From: Euryodendron excelsum
Taxonomy: Eukaryota; Streptophyta; Magnoliopsida; Ericales; Pentaphylacaceae
Direction of reading: 5' to 3'
Assembly: GCA_033060915.1 (NCBI GenBank)
Contig: CM065381.1
Location: forward strand, 4,520,501 to 4,584,500
DNA length: 64,000 bases
The notes beneath the pieces are model-generated. The model was not told the origin of the DNA, made no database searches, and saw only the letters and a list, made by a program, of their open reading frames with translations. A program made the position numbers and the translations under genes. Below are positions 1 to 9,378 of the stretch, piece by piece; the first letter of the stretch is position 1; every line of letters starts with the position of its first letter.

Positions 1-512
1 CATCGAATCGCCGGTCTATCCTTCTCGGGAACGTTGCCGAACTCCCATGGACCGGTTACCCAGACCCTAACGTCGTCGACGCCCTTCCCTGAGGAAGGCA
101 GACACTTCACTAACTCAAAGGACTTCTTTACTACCCAGAGGTAAACCTTGTAACTACCTCCGACTTTACAAAGAGTGTAGCAGTAGTCCAGTTCGGCGAG
201 GCCCAGGTTCATACCCAGGCGCCGATTTATTTCTAGCATGCCAAAGAAGATTCTATATACATTCGACGCTAACTGGGAGGGCGACACCTTTTTTTTTACT
301 ATGAATTTATGAAGAAGAGGGTGGAGGGGAAACCTAAGCCCCCCTTCTACGATAGCAATGACTGGGAACGTCACCCCCTTTTCGGTCTCCCCCATGCGAT
401 AGTCCTCAGGATCGACCAACTCTAAGCCGATTTCATCCGGGACTTCAAACCTAGCCCTAAACGCTGTAAGGGCCGACGGACCATCTAACATTTTATGAAG
501 ACGGGATGCCAT
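1..512 (-). CDS. Antisense ORF (aORF) of a Tat-type gypsy element, partial at its C-terminus
   Basis: An uninterrupted minus-strand frame starts with ATG at 512-510 and stays open for at least 170 codons until the window edge. The protein begins MASRLHKMLDG and carries a stretch of the form VIAIVEGGLRFPLHPLLHKF, followed by SPSQLASNVYRIFFGMLEI. The pattern 'GLRFPLHPLL..F......SP.QL..N..R' resembles the plant 'putative gypsy type transposon' domain (Pfam PF04195, Transposase_28), as I recall that family. The role of this protein is not known. Its position, antisense to the downstream plus-strand LTR and behind its own TATA box, fits a Tat aORF. It could also be a host gene of that domain family. 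The family assignment is inference from motif likeness. Confidence 0.55.
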   Translation of the reverse strand, partial: MASRLHKMLDGPSALTAFRARFEVPDEIGLELVDPEDYRMGETEKGVTFPVIAIVEGGLRFPLHPLLHKFIVKKKVSPSQLASNVYRIFFGMLEINRRLGMNLGLAELDYCYTLCKVGGSYKVYLWVVKKSFELVKCLPSSGKGVDDVRVWVTGPWEFGNVPEKDRPAIR

Positions 513-670
513 CAGGGGGCAACCGTCAAAACACAGAACACAATGAAGAGCAAAGGAGTTGCGGGCTCAAAAGACACTTACAGTGGTGGGTGCCGAAACA
601 GCTGACACACACGCTATTCAGAAGGCAAAGGAAAAAGAGCAAGTGTCTTCTAACTGATTAGGGCATTGGT

Positions 671-678
671 CTTTTATA
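671..678 (-). promoter_or_regulatory. TATA box of the antisense ORF
   Basis: The minus strand reads TATAAAAG here, about 160 bases upstream of the ATG at 512. A start of transcription 25-35 bases downstream would give a leader of about 130 bases. This suggests the antisense ORF has its own promoter. Confidence 0.45.
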
Positions 679-876
679 CACACCAGAGCCGTCGGTTCAT
701 ACACAATAAAACGGCGTTAATCATGACGCTCTGCCGAAGCGTCACGTCGGCCGTCGATTCAATAACACCCCACCATTGAATTTTTTTAAAAAAATCCCCG
801 CCATTTATGTGGCCGGGTGACCGTTACATCCCGTGGCCGTTTCAGAATCCAAAACGACACAATGGCTGGGGGCAAT

Positions 877-1541
877 TGTGGGGGAATAACCCCAGGCCCA
901 ACCCAATGGATGAGGCCCAATCTGCACAAATTAAAGTTGGGGCTGCTTTGCTAGCCCAGATCAGATTTAGAGGGAAGGCCAGACTGCCGACCTCCTTCGC
1001 AGCACAGCCCAAACCACGAAAAGCGGGCCCAAACCGCTAGCAGTCTCTGCGCAATAAATGCAGAGTTGACTCACATTAAATACGCATGCGGCTGCCCACG
1101 CGACGTCAACGTGCACGTCCGGTCAGCCGGAATCCTTCACGACGGTGCGCCAGACCTTGTGAATAATCAGGCAGTGTCAATAATGACGCCTACCCAGCAG
1201 GCCATGAGAGCCTACTGGTAGGTCAAGGCAGAACACACTCCCTCAAAGGTTCTATAAATACCCAAGGCACTGAAAGCCAGGTATGGACAGTTAACTCAAA
1301 GTATTGACAACTTTCATTCATCTTCATCGATTAAGCTTGCTAACTTAATCTTCGGAGTGTGATCGACCCATTACGGGTCGACCCATTCTAAACTCTTCGC
1401 CTTGCAGGAGATATTTGGACTCATCCATTTTTGGGCTTAAGAGTTTGGCCCAGCCTTCCAGTAAAATCCCACCTACACTTATAATTGGACTAATTAGGTT
1501 AATAGACCAAAGGCAAATGCATGTCCTCATGCAATTTTACA
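877..1541 (+). repeat. 3' LTR of the Tat-type element
   Basis: The LTR probably starts at TGTGGGGGAATAACCCC (877), just after the purine-rich GGCTGGGGGCAA. It holds a TATA box (CTATAAATA, 1252-1260) and the stretch CTTCGGAGTG near 1352, which is typical of the R/U5 part of Tat LTRs. The right boundary is uncertain: 1541 is chosen because the sequence ends TTTTACA there, but an earlier end near 1406 is possible. Confidence 0.45.
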
Positions 1542-1888
1542 GGTTTCAATGTACTTGTTGGTTTTGTGGGAATTTTGAGAAAAGTGCTCCGTGATTTACT
1601 TGCCAAAGAAACCCTTCTACGTATTACAGGCCGCGGAAGCCCTTGATTTCTTTATTTTCTTGTTGATGTCGAAGAAGATATTCAAAACATCCTAGGAGTT
1701 GAATAAGCTATCTTGCTTGCTTCCTTTTTTGTCACCCTCATCTCTGTGGCATAGACAATTTTAGTATCCCCCATTACTTACAGAAGGAAGAGCTTGTCTT
1801 TTAAGCATTTGCTGTCAAGATTGGCAAGGTCATGTATAAGACCATTCATCACTTCATTCCACAAAACTCTGATCTTTAACTCATGGGT

Positions 1889-1920
<32 letters not shown>

Positions 1921-2664
1921 ATGTTTTGGCTATATATGTGATTTCTCTTTTAGTTATTATTGATCGTCCTTGCACCTTAAAAGCCATCTCATAGTTAGAA
2001 GGAAATTTTCTTTGAGAGAGCAAACTTACTTCACAGAAAACTCGCTTCTCGAACGAAGACGAAACTCTTATGAAATTTTAAGAAAAATATTTAGGAAATG
2101 ATTCCGACACATTTTCAAAACTCTAACATGATTTAAAGAAACTTGTCCAAAAATCTTAAAAAATATCATAGAAAAAGAAAAACTCCCTAGAATCTCGATT
2201 CTCATAATTTTTGGTATTTTTCACGCTCTCAAATCTTTTTAATTTAACAATAATATATAATTTTTTTTAAAAACATCTATAGATGTTGTGTAATACTAGT
2301 ATTTTACTTATCATAATAGTATTCTAAATACTTTATATGGCCTTTTTTGAAGTTTTTGATATATATATAGATATTCTATTTTATTTTATATTACCTTGCA
2401 TTTTCAATTTCATATCTATTTTTAGGCCACATTTTACGCTTTCATTTCTTATATGGTTTTCTGCTTCCGCTTCTCGTTTTGGCAACTATATATGAGCCAT
2501 CTATGTCTCGTTTGGTATTGTTGCCATGATTTTCTGGATCTACTTCTTTGTTGTTTGGGTTTCGGCCATTACAAATGGAACTTATAAATGCAAATGGAAT
2601 TTTGATAGCATTGGAACAAATGGAACTTATAATTGCACCAAAAAACAAGAGGGCAGGGGGAGCA
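1542..2664. other. Intergenic, AT-rich, no supported gene
   Basis: It holds a TA microsatellite at about 1897-1921 and an imperfect internal repeat around 2573-2640 (AAATGGAACTTATAA occurs twice). A short minus-strand open stretch at 1794-1990 ends at a GTAAGT that could be a splice donor, but no family is recognised. Confidence 0.5.
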
Positions 2665-3061
2665 TGTTGGGAATTTGGCCCCCCAAATTCACCCCTCTTT
2701 TGGATTTACATTTGGTAAGAATATCAAAATAAATAGAGAAAAATACAATACAAGGATTTACGTGAAAAATTTCTAAAACAGGAGAAAAACCACCAGCTCC
2801 ATAGAAAAATACACTATGTAAAAAATTATTACAATTACACAATTTTTTCTCCTCACTCCAAAGATACCCACTAAGCTTTCCCACTAGCTAAACTTTAACT
2901 TTCACCTCTTCAAGAGGAAATTTACTAAAGTCAAAAGTTACTAACTAAGCTATTAACTGGTGCGCTTAACCAATGAGATATAGCTCTCCTTATATAAGTT
3001 TTGAGCCTTGCCCCCCCTTAGCATTTCCAACCGATGTGGGATTGCCAAAGGAAGCAAAAAC
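2665..3061 (-). repeat. Inverted LTR copy at the left end of the copia element
   Basis: This segment is the reverse complement of almost the entire 3' LTR. It opens with TGTTGGGAATTTGGCC, the complement of the LTR 3' end, and closes with GGAAGCAAAAA, the complement of the LTR 5' start, lacking only the last few bases. It joins directly to a forward LTR fragment at about 3062. Confidence 0.85.
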
Positions 3062-3244
3062 TTTGTGTGATTATAACAATTTTATACGTAGTGTATTTTT
3101 CTCTGGGGTTGGTAGTTTTTCTCTTGTTTTGAGAGTTTTTCACGTAAATCCTTGTGTTTTTTTTTTCTCTATTTATTTTGATATTCCTTTCAAAGAGTAG
3201 ATCCAAAAGGGTGGTGAATTTAGGAGGGCCAAATTCCGAACTAG
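3062..3244 (+). repeat. Truncated forward 5' LTR (3' part only)
   Basis: From CTTTGTGTGATTATAAC onward it follows the last 170-180 bases of the 3' LTR in the forward direction and runs into the primer binding site. The U3 part and the TATA box of a normal 5' LTR are missing and replaced by the inverted copy. Confidence 0.8.
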
Positions 3245-3255
3245 TGGTATCAGAG
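3245..3255 (+). other. Primer binding site of the copia element
   Basis: TGGTATCAGAG matches the standard plant copia primer binding site for initiator methionine tRNA and lies directly after the LTR end. Confidence 0.85.
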
Positions 3256-3575
3256 TTTTTTCAGTTGTTTTTTTTTCTTTTTTGAAATTCTGAGTATGCT
3301 CTGTGATTGTAGTTTTGATTGATCTTCCACATCAAAAAAGATTTTCTTAAAATTATTAAAAGTTCTTTTTGGTGGGGTGAAGCTTTGGTGTGGTAGTGTT
3401 GATACGTACAGTCTAAGGACGTTCTGCCTAAGAGATTGGGTTTTAAACGGGACCAGTGTGTCCCCTTCAATCTTTCCTGAAAATTTTAAAATTCTGCCTA
3501 GGAAAGATTTGAATCTTTCCTGGGAACTTACTTAGTAAGTACTATTCATCTATATGGTAAAAATTCATCAAGGTA

Positions 3576-4409
3576 ATGTTAAGAAGTAGGGCTTTAAATC
3601 CTATCAAATTTGATGTGGAAAAATTTGATGGGCGAATCAATTTTGACTTGTGGCAAGTGCTAGTCAAGGATGTTTTGATTCAATCAGGATTACACGAGGT
3701 GTTGAAGAGTAGACTAATCCTTAAAGTTAGCAGTGATACTAGTGCAACCAAATCCGAAATGAGCAATGAAGATTGAGAGGAATTAGATTTGAGAGTAGCA
3801 AGTGCAATACGTCTGTGCCTGGGCAAGAATGTTCTTGCAAATGTGCATGGAATATCTACGGCAAAAGAACTCTGAAAAAAGCTTGAAGAGTTGTATCAGA
3901 TGAAAGGCGTCTTAAATTGGGAGTATCTAAAGGAGCAATTTTATATACTGCGGATGAGTGAAGGTACAATTATCTCAGATCATTTAAGTGTTCTCAATGG
4001 CATTGTCTCTGAACTCGAATTTATTGGAGTTAAAATTGAAGATGAGGATCAAGTTTTAAGACTTATCTGGTCTCTTTCAAATTCCTATGAGCATATGAAG
4101 TCTATTTTAATTCATGGGAAGGAAAAAATAATTTTTTCAGAGGTTATCAATAAACTATTTTTTGAAGAAAGAAAACTAGATGATGAATATAATCGTTTAC
4201 TTGAGAACCTAGCAGTGGTAGCTGGTGATTGGAAGAAGAACTCCATGAAGAAAAAAGTAATTTGCTGGGTGTGTGGACAATCTGGGCATGTCAAGAAAAA
4301 TTGTCCAAAAACTAGAGTGGGTTCAACAAAATGCTCCAAGTTACTGAATGGAGATACTGATAATGACGCTAACATTGTGTCTCTCTGCATAGACAATGAT
4401 GTCGCATGA
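3576..4409 (+). pseudogene. Copia Gag polyprotein remnant (UBN2-type Gag with zinc knuckle)
   Basis: Gag packages copia RNA into virus-like particles in the cytoplasm. The frame from ATG 3576 starts MLRSRALNPIKFDVEKFDG, the usual copia Gag N-terminus with an FDG..F..W core. The middle region is the copia-type Gag domain, and near the end lies a CCHC knuckle CWVCGQSGHVKKNC at about 4263-4304. Two in-frame TGA stops at 3774-3776 and 3873-3875 interrupt it, both at positions where related proteins have Trp, so each is explained by one G-to-A change. The frame ends at TGA 4407-4409, and no protease, integrase or reverse transcriptase follows. About 278 codons remain. The product cannot be made as one chain. 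Confidence 0.85.
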
Positions 4410-4676
4410 TAGAGGATGTGTTGCTATTAGTAGTTCCATAAGTTTGCATAAGTGCATTGGTTTGGCGTTGATGTAAGGTGTGTGGTGAAAATTCATGTTG
4501 ATAGCTGATAAACTTCCAGAAAAGCCAAATGTGAGAGTTAGCATCATAATTTTTCAGTAAAGTTGTTTTCGGCATGGGCCGAAATAAAATGCTTGGAATT
4601 GATTTATTCTAAGTGCATATGCTTTTATGGTGGAGCATGATAGCAAAAGTTATGAAGATTTTCATTAAGGTGGAAT
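4410..4676 (+). other. Copia internal 3' remnant and polypurine tract
   Basis: Non-coding remainder of the internal region. It ends in TTAAGGTGGAAT directly before the 3' LTR, the usual copia polypurine tract. Confidence 0.65.
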
Positions 4677-5078
4677 TGTTGGATTTTTGCTTCCTTTTGC
4701 AATCCCATATCAGTTGGGAATGCTACGGGGGGCAAGGCTTAAGGCTTATATAAGGAGTGCTATATCTTCTCAGTTATGCACACCAGTTAATAGCTTAGCT
4801 AGTAACTTTTGACTTAGTAAAATTCTTTTTGAATAGGTGAAAGTTACAATTTAGCTAGTGGGAAAGCTTAGTGAGTGTCTTTGGGATGAGGAGAAAAAAT
4901 TGTGTGATTGTAACAATTTTTCACATAGTATATTTTTCTCTGGGGCTAGTGGTTTTTATCATGTTTTGGAAGTTTTTCACATAAATCCTTGTGTTATATT
5001 TTTCTCTATTTATTTTGATATTTCTGTTAAAGGGTAGATTCAAAAGGGGGGGAATTTGAGAGGGTCAAATTTCCAACA
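4677..5078 (+). repeat. 3' LTR of the copia element
   Basis: 402 bp from TGTTGG to CCAACA. A TATA box (TTATATAAGG) lies near 4746-4755. It is the reference copy for the inverted and truncated LTRs at the left end. Confidence 0.9.
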
Positions 5079-5614
5079 GAGTAAGTAGCAATGATGAAGT
5101 ATTTATTTATTTATTTTTTAGACTTTGCCATTACAAGCAGAGAAGTACAGAAAGAGAGGAAGAGACGTACAATAAGGCCATGTTTGGTGGCAATGAGTTG
5201 GTCGTCAAGCCACTGTAGAAACTGCATCCAACAAGCAGTAAGGTTTTTACTTAAAGCTTCGACAGTTGCAAAGGAAGGGCATAAACTAAGTTCACTTTCA
5301 GTCCTAGCCTCTTCATGGCACTTCTTGCATTCATGGTAGAACACAGTGTAGATCACAAAGAAGAAGAATTTGAGCAAGCAAATTAGGAAAATCTGGGGAA
5401 CCATGACGAGCCTTGGAGTCTAAATCGTGCTGCCAATCTTCTTTGACATGACAAACTAAGGATGCTATATAGATGGCGCCACTAGCAATGAGAAAAAATA
5501 GCTTTAGAGCATAACCCTGAAGCCTTTTGCCTCTCATGAGCTCTCCGGCTCTGTCAATAGCTCTTAGTCCATATGAATCTTCTTCCAGTATCGAAACAAC
5601 TAGGCTCAACAATA

Positions 5615-5830
5615 GCCATACGAATATTTGGTAAGGCTTTTTAACCCAGTTTTTTTTAACTTATAAGTAAAAAATTCAATTTTTTCTAGTTTTTTTACTT
5701 TTTTTTTTTGTTTATCTTTAACTTATAAAAGCATAAAGGTAAAAAAGTAAAAAAAAAAAATTAGCTTTTTTGCTTATAAGCCAAAAAATAAAAACCAAAA
5801 AAGCTAAATAAAAGCGGTACCAAACGGGCC
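5615..5830. mobile_element. hAT-like MITE inside the membrane-protein pseudogene
   Basis: 216 bp flanked by a perfect 10-bp direct repeat CTCAACAATA at 5605-5614 and 5831-5840; the duplication proper may be 8 bp, as for hAT. The left end GCCATACGAATATTTGGTA and the complement of the right end, GCCCGTTTGGTACCGC, form imperfect inverted termini. The interior is A/T tracts with the self-complementary words CTTATAAG and ACTTATAAG. No coding capacity. Confidence 0.75.
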
Positions 5831-5924
5831 CTCAACAATAAAAAAATGCTCGAGATCTTTAATGATGTACCTTTGCATGGTTTGGTCAACTTCAATCCAG
5901 CCCTCGTGATCCTTGCCAAGAAGT

Positions 5925-6440
5925 TGTTGGAAATATTTTCAAAATGTATAACATAGTTATATGTTTTCAATTAGGTGTTTTTTAGTTAAACCTTTTAGAT
6001 GTTGGAGAGCTACAATCTACACCATTAAGGTGTAAAGGTGTGATCGGATGACCACATTTGAATATGCAGATGGTAGTTAGAATAGTTGAATTTTAACGGA
6101 CACACTCATTCTGAATAGACACCTTTAAGTGTATATAATGATGATTTCGTTAGATCATTATAGATGAACATGATAGATGTTCCTATGCATCAATTCTTCT
6201 ATCTACAACCTTATTATTATTCTTTATGCTCATCATTGCTAAAATCTGTTTATTGCATAAATATAATTCTAAATTCTTGGCAAACTTGCAAATTCTGAGG
6301 GTAATTGGTTCTAATTTCGTTAGTGCAAAATGCAGTTAGATTACAGATTTGCCATTAACCTGGTGCATACTAGATTCATAGAATTAATGGGAACGGATAT
6401 CGTCTTAACAAAAGCAGTATTGTATCGTATCTTGAAGTAA
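5925..6440 (+). mobile_element. Probable solo LTR inserted in the pseudogene
   Basis: Begins TGTTGGAAATATTTTC and holds a TATA-like GTATATAATG at 6131-6140. GAAGT occurs on both sides (5920-5924 and 6434-6438), which would be the target duplication. The 3' terminus does not read cleanly CA at that point; an alternative end is AACA at 6442. The interruption of the pseudogene exactly here supports an insertion. Confidence 0.5.
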
Positions 6441-6735
6441 CAGTTCATCATCCTCTTTCTTCTACATAAATTTGCACCATCAGAAGTGGCGTCACCTTAG
6501 AATGCAAATATGTTAATGTTGGTACCAATTCTATATAAGAACCATAAGCCAACATAGAATACAAGAGAAACACGAGGAGCAACATAGAGACCACGACTCT
6601 AGCATTCCAAACACTGATTTTGAGGGCTTCCTGTAGAATTGGAGGAATGCTCGAGGACCGCTGTGGTCCTATGATGATGCCTTTTGGTCGGCTCTCATGT
6701 TTCGCAGTCTGATTTTTCCATATGGTTACATTCAT

Positions 6736-7366
6736 ATGAGAAGATGAGAGTTCATCATTTTTTTTTCTTCATATGATCATTTTCGTGATAGGTTTTTAAT
6801 TTTATAGTAGTCATGTTGGACATATATGTTTGTCAATTTTCAAGAACTACTTCTACAAAATGCAATAAAAAAAAAGAGCCAGGGTCGGTTATCCTTAAGC
6901 CAGCCGGAGAATACCCCAATGTCAAATTGAATAATCAACCAATCTTTTTAATACTTTAGCATTCTTAGAATGGAGCTGCCACTGGACATGGAATCCTCGG
7001 CGCGTGGATATATAGGAGAACAGCTAGAAGTGTAGCCACTTACCTGTTTAAGAACATTTCATTAAACAAAATCCAAACGTCGGTTGCCTGTTTACGGGGA
7101 TGAAAGTGACATATCTTGGATGCTAGCTAGTTTAGTGAGGAAGGGGTGGATTCAACTGATGCACTCATTTTTTCAAAATTTTTTTTTTAATTTAGAACTT
7201 TGTCATTTAGAGAGTATGCCGGCCACATAATCCAGTCTGTCATTTAAAGTATTGCTTGCGGAACCGATAAATTTCCACGACAACGATGGAGCAGAACGGC
7301 AAATATACCAGAAATTTTATTTTATTTTATTTTTTGGATCAAGATCTATTTGCACTAATATAATTA
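6736..7366. other. Intergenic, no supported gene
   Basis: AT-rich sequence without a recognised gene or repeat boundary. Confidence 0.4.
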
Positions 7367-7623
7367 CAGCCTGTTTGGAACTTGGAAAAGAAAAGAGAAG
7401 AAAAAATCACTGTTTGCTTTTCTTTCTTTACTTGAATCTACCTAAGAGGGAAAGAGAAAGAAAAAAGGAGAAAATTTTTTAAATCACTCTCTCTTTCTTT
7501 CTCATCTTTCCTTTTATTTTTCTCTCATTCTCTTCACAAAACCAAACAAGGAAGAAAAAATAGTTTTCCTTCATTTTCTCTTTCCCTCCCTTTCCTTTTA
7601 CTTCCCCAATTCCAAATAAGCCG
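7367..7623. mobile_element. Tourist-like (PIF/Harbinger) MITE
   Basis: Left end CAGCCTGTTTGGAACTTGG and the complement of the right end, CGGCTTATTTGGAATTGGGG, are imperfect inverted repeats. Flanked by TTA at 7364-7366 and 7624-7626, the PIF/Harbinger target triplet. The interior is purine/pyrimidine-rich and non-coding. Confidence 0.65.
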
Positions 7624-7626
7624 TTA

Positions 7627-8617
7627 GGCCTCTTTTGCTTTGCAGATAGAATAAGGAGTTCCCGAACTAAGAATCTTAAGACTTATTGTCCCTAGAATTA
7701 TAGTCCCTTATAGTCTATTTAATCCCATGTTTGTTTCACATGGGATAAAACTAGAGATTAACCTTATCTTAGTTTTTGTTGAACTAGGATAAAGATAAAA
7801 AATGATTATGTTACACCCGCACTAATATGAACAAATTATGATTTAATATATAATAAAAAACACTATATTAATAATAAAAAATATTGTCTTAATATATTAA
7901 TAGGTACAATATAATAATATAGGAATAATTATAATATTAAAATATAAGATATATGCTATATTATTAATATAATGTAAATATATAAAAGATATAATATATA
8001 TTAACATATGCGTATATAAACAATTTATAATAGAAACATATAATACATATTATATTATTAATATAATATATATAATGTAATGTCAATGTATTAACAGATA
8101 TATATTAATATAAATATAATTATAATATTAACACAATATATAAATATGTATTATCCATATAACATTCATATATACATGTATATACATAGATATGATATTA
8201 ACATATAAGATATATTATATTATTAATTTAATGCTAATATACACTATATTAATATGTATGTATTATTATATTATTAATATAAAGCTAATTTATATGAACA
8301 ATATATTAATACATATATATATAATATTATATCATGTTATATTATATTATTATATATAATATAAAATAATATATGCAAATTTAGGTGAAGGATATTTTGG
8401 TCATTACATTCCTTACCTGCACACACCTTGTCACAAGACTATCTGTCCCACTTCTCCCAAGAATAAAAAGGACTAAATAGTTTCGCATATGTGGGATAAA
8501 TACTATGATCCAAACTATTAGTCATACCATTTTTTTGCAACCAAATGTGGTACCCTATACGAGACTATTAGTCTAATCCGGCCTAGTCCAACTTAGTCCC
8601 TCCGAACAAACACGGCC
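7627..8617. mobile_element. Second Tourist-like MITE with a TA-rich core
   Basis: 991 bp with ends GGCCTCTTTTGCTTTG and (complement) GGCCGTGTTTGTTCGGAG, flanked by TTA at 7624-7626 and 8618-8620. Its left TTA is also the right TTA of the preceding MITE, so the two lie end to end. About 7800-8380 is an almost pure A/T block rich in ATATTAATAT-type palindromes. No coding capacity. Confidence 0.65.
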
Positions 8618-8999
8618 TTACAGTACTATATTACATGTGTATAGTAAACTATAGTGTAAACTAATAACTATAAAACTAGTAATCAACCCATCACGTTGCA
8701 GTATCTCAATCCAAAAAACCTGTCAAGATGTGATATATTGGTCATATATATCCTTGTAGCAAATGAAGCGTGCCTCTGAAAAATTATAATCTCAAATTGT
8801 CTAAACTCTCCTAACTCCAGGTCTAGGTTCAACTTAGTGATGAAACAATTTGGCTCCTCTACAGATTGATAACTTAGGGAAGGCACTAGAGAAGGCCTTT
8901 AAAGGTTTCATCTGGCTTTTGTAATGCTCGATAGGCAGCTCAAATCTGCCAAAGTTTTCGACTTCTAGTAAGAATCATCTTCAGTAACCATTCGGAACT
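8618..8999. other. Intergenic, no supported gene
   Basis: Nothing recognised here. Confidence 0.4.
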
Positions 9000-9378
9000 A
9001 TGGTTACCGTTTCCCATAATCAAGACAAACCTATTAAAATTTGTCGGAGTTAGAACTATACCGTTCCCCATAATCAAAACAAACCTATTAAAATCTTGTA
9101 CTACAGTCCTACTGATAGTGTGTCCAATTCCATCTACGACTGTGAACGATAAGCTTATATTCTATAAGAACTGATGAGTTGATCTTCCGTGTCTAAGCCG
9201 TACTCTACACAACAAATCATCTATTATACAAAATAAAAGACATACATGTATAATCATTAAATAAATAACGTAATGCAACCATTGCTCATACAAATTCTCA
9301 TTAAAATATTGTAACTAATTTATTAATAACTACTAAAGCTATTACACAAAGTATGTCATTTAGTATAAATTTCTAACA
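9000..9378 (-). repeat. LTR fragment, inverted relative to the copy at 60824
   Basis: Read on the minus strand it starts TGTTAGAAATTTATACTAAA and follows the first 300-400 bases of the LTR-like repeat at 60824-62163, including TACTTTGTGT, GATGATTTG..GTAGAGTACG and GGGAACGGTATA. A word of about 55 bp (CAAACCTATTAAAAT with flanking CCCATAATCAA) is duplicated inside it near 9010-9100. Confidence 0.7.

Larger units (their letters stand above)
1..1541 (+). mobile_element. 3' end of a Ty3/gypsy Tat-lineage LTR retrotransposon
   Basis: The left part of the element lies outside the window. What is seen is an antisense ORF that runs off the left edge, its own minus-strand TATA box, a G-rich polypurine-like stretch near 864-875, and then a plus-strand LTR with a TATA box at 1252-1260. 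An antisense ORF between pol and the 3' LTR is a known feature of Tat elements such as Grande. The right end is estimated because the left target-site duplication is not visible. No gag, RT or integrase is present in the visible part. Confidence 0.6.
2665..5078 (+). mobile_element. Defective Ty1/copia retrotransposon with a rearranged 5' end
   Basis: Bounded by TGTTGG at 2665 and CCAACA at 5078, and flanked by GAGCA (2660-2664) and GAGTA (5079-5083), a 5-bp target duplication with one C/T difference. Order: an inverted LTR copy, a forward LTR 3' part, a primer binding site TGGTATCAGAG complementary to initiator-Met tRNA (3245-3255), a dead gag, a polypurine tract AAGGTGGAA just before 4677, and the 3' LTR. 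Protease, integrase and reverse transcriptase are absent, so the element was already non-autonomous or has lost pol. Confidence 0.85.
5111..6735 (-). pseudogene. Decayed plant multi-span membrane protein gene, split by insertions
   Basis: Three minus-strand pieces belong to one plant membrane-protein family, sometimes named polyadenylate-binding protein 1-B-binding-like; its function is not established. The N-terminal piece (6448-6735) has PPILQEALKISVWNARVVV then a hydrophobic span. A middle piece (about 5840-5925) has LARITRAGLKLTKP, like the SRITRAWKRP motif of the family. The C-terminal pieces have VVSILEEDSYGLRAIDRAGEL (5331-5612) and, after a frameshift, FVIYTVFYHECKKCHEE (5111-5404). 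An LTR-like insertion (5925 to about 6440) and a MITE (5615-5830) separate them, and several membrane spans are missing. The 312-aa protein at 22367-23305 has the matching VVSIVEE..GWDAI...LM.GRR segment, so this is a dead relative of it. Confidence 0.6.

Noticed and set aside
807..1040. Plus-strand frame of 77 codons across the LTR start
   Set aside because: It crosses the polypurine tract and U3 of the LTR and has no domain; chance frame in GC-richer DNA.
1778..2023. Minus-strand stretch with a GTAAGT that could be a plant exon
   Set aside because: No family recognised, no second exon that keeps a frame, and part of it is a TA microsatellite.
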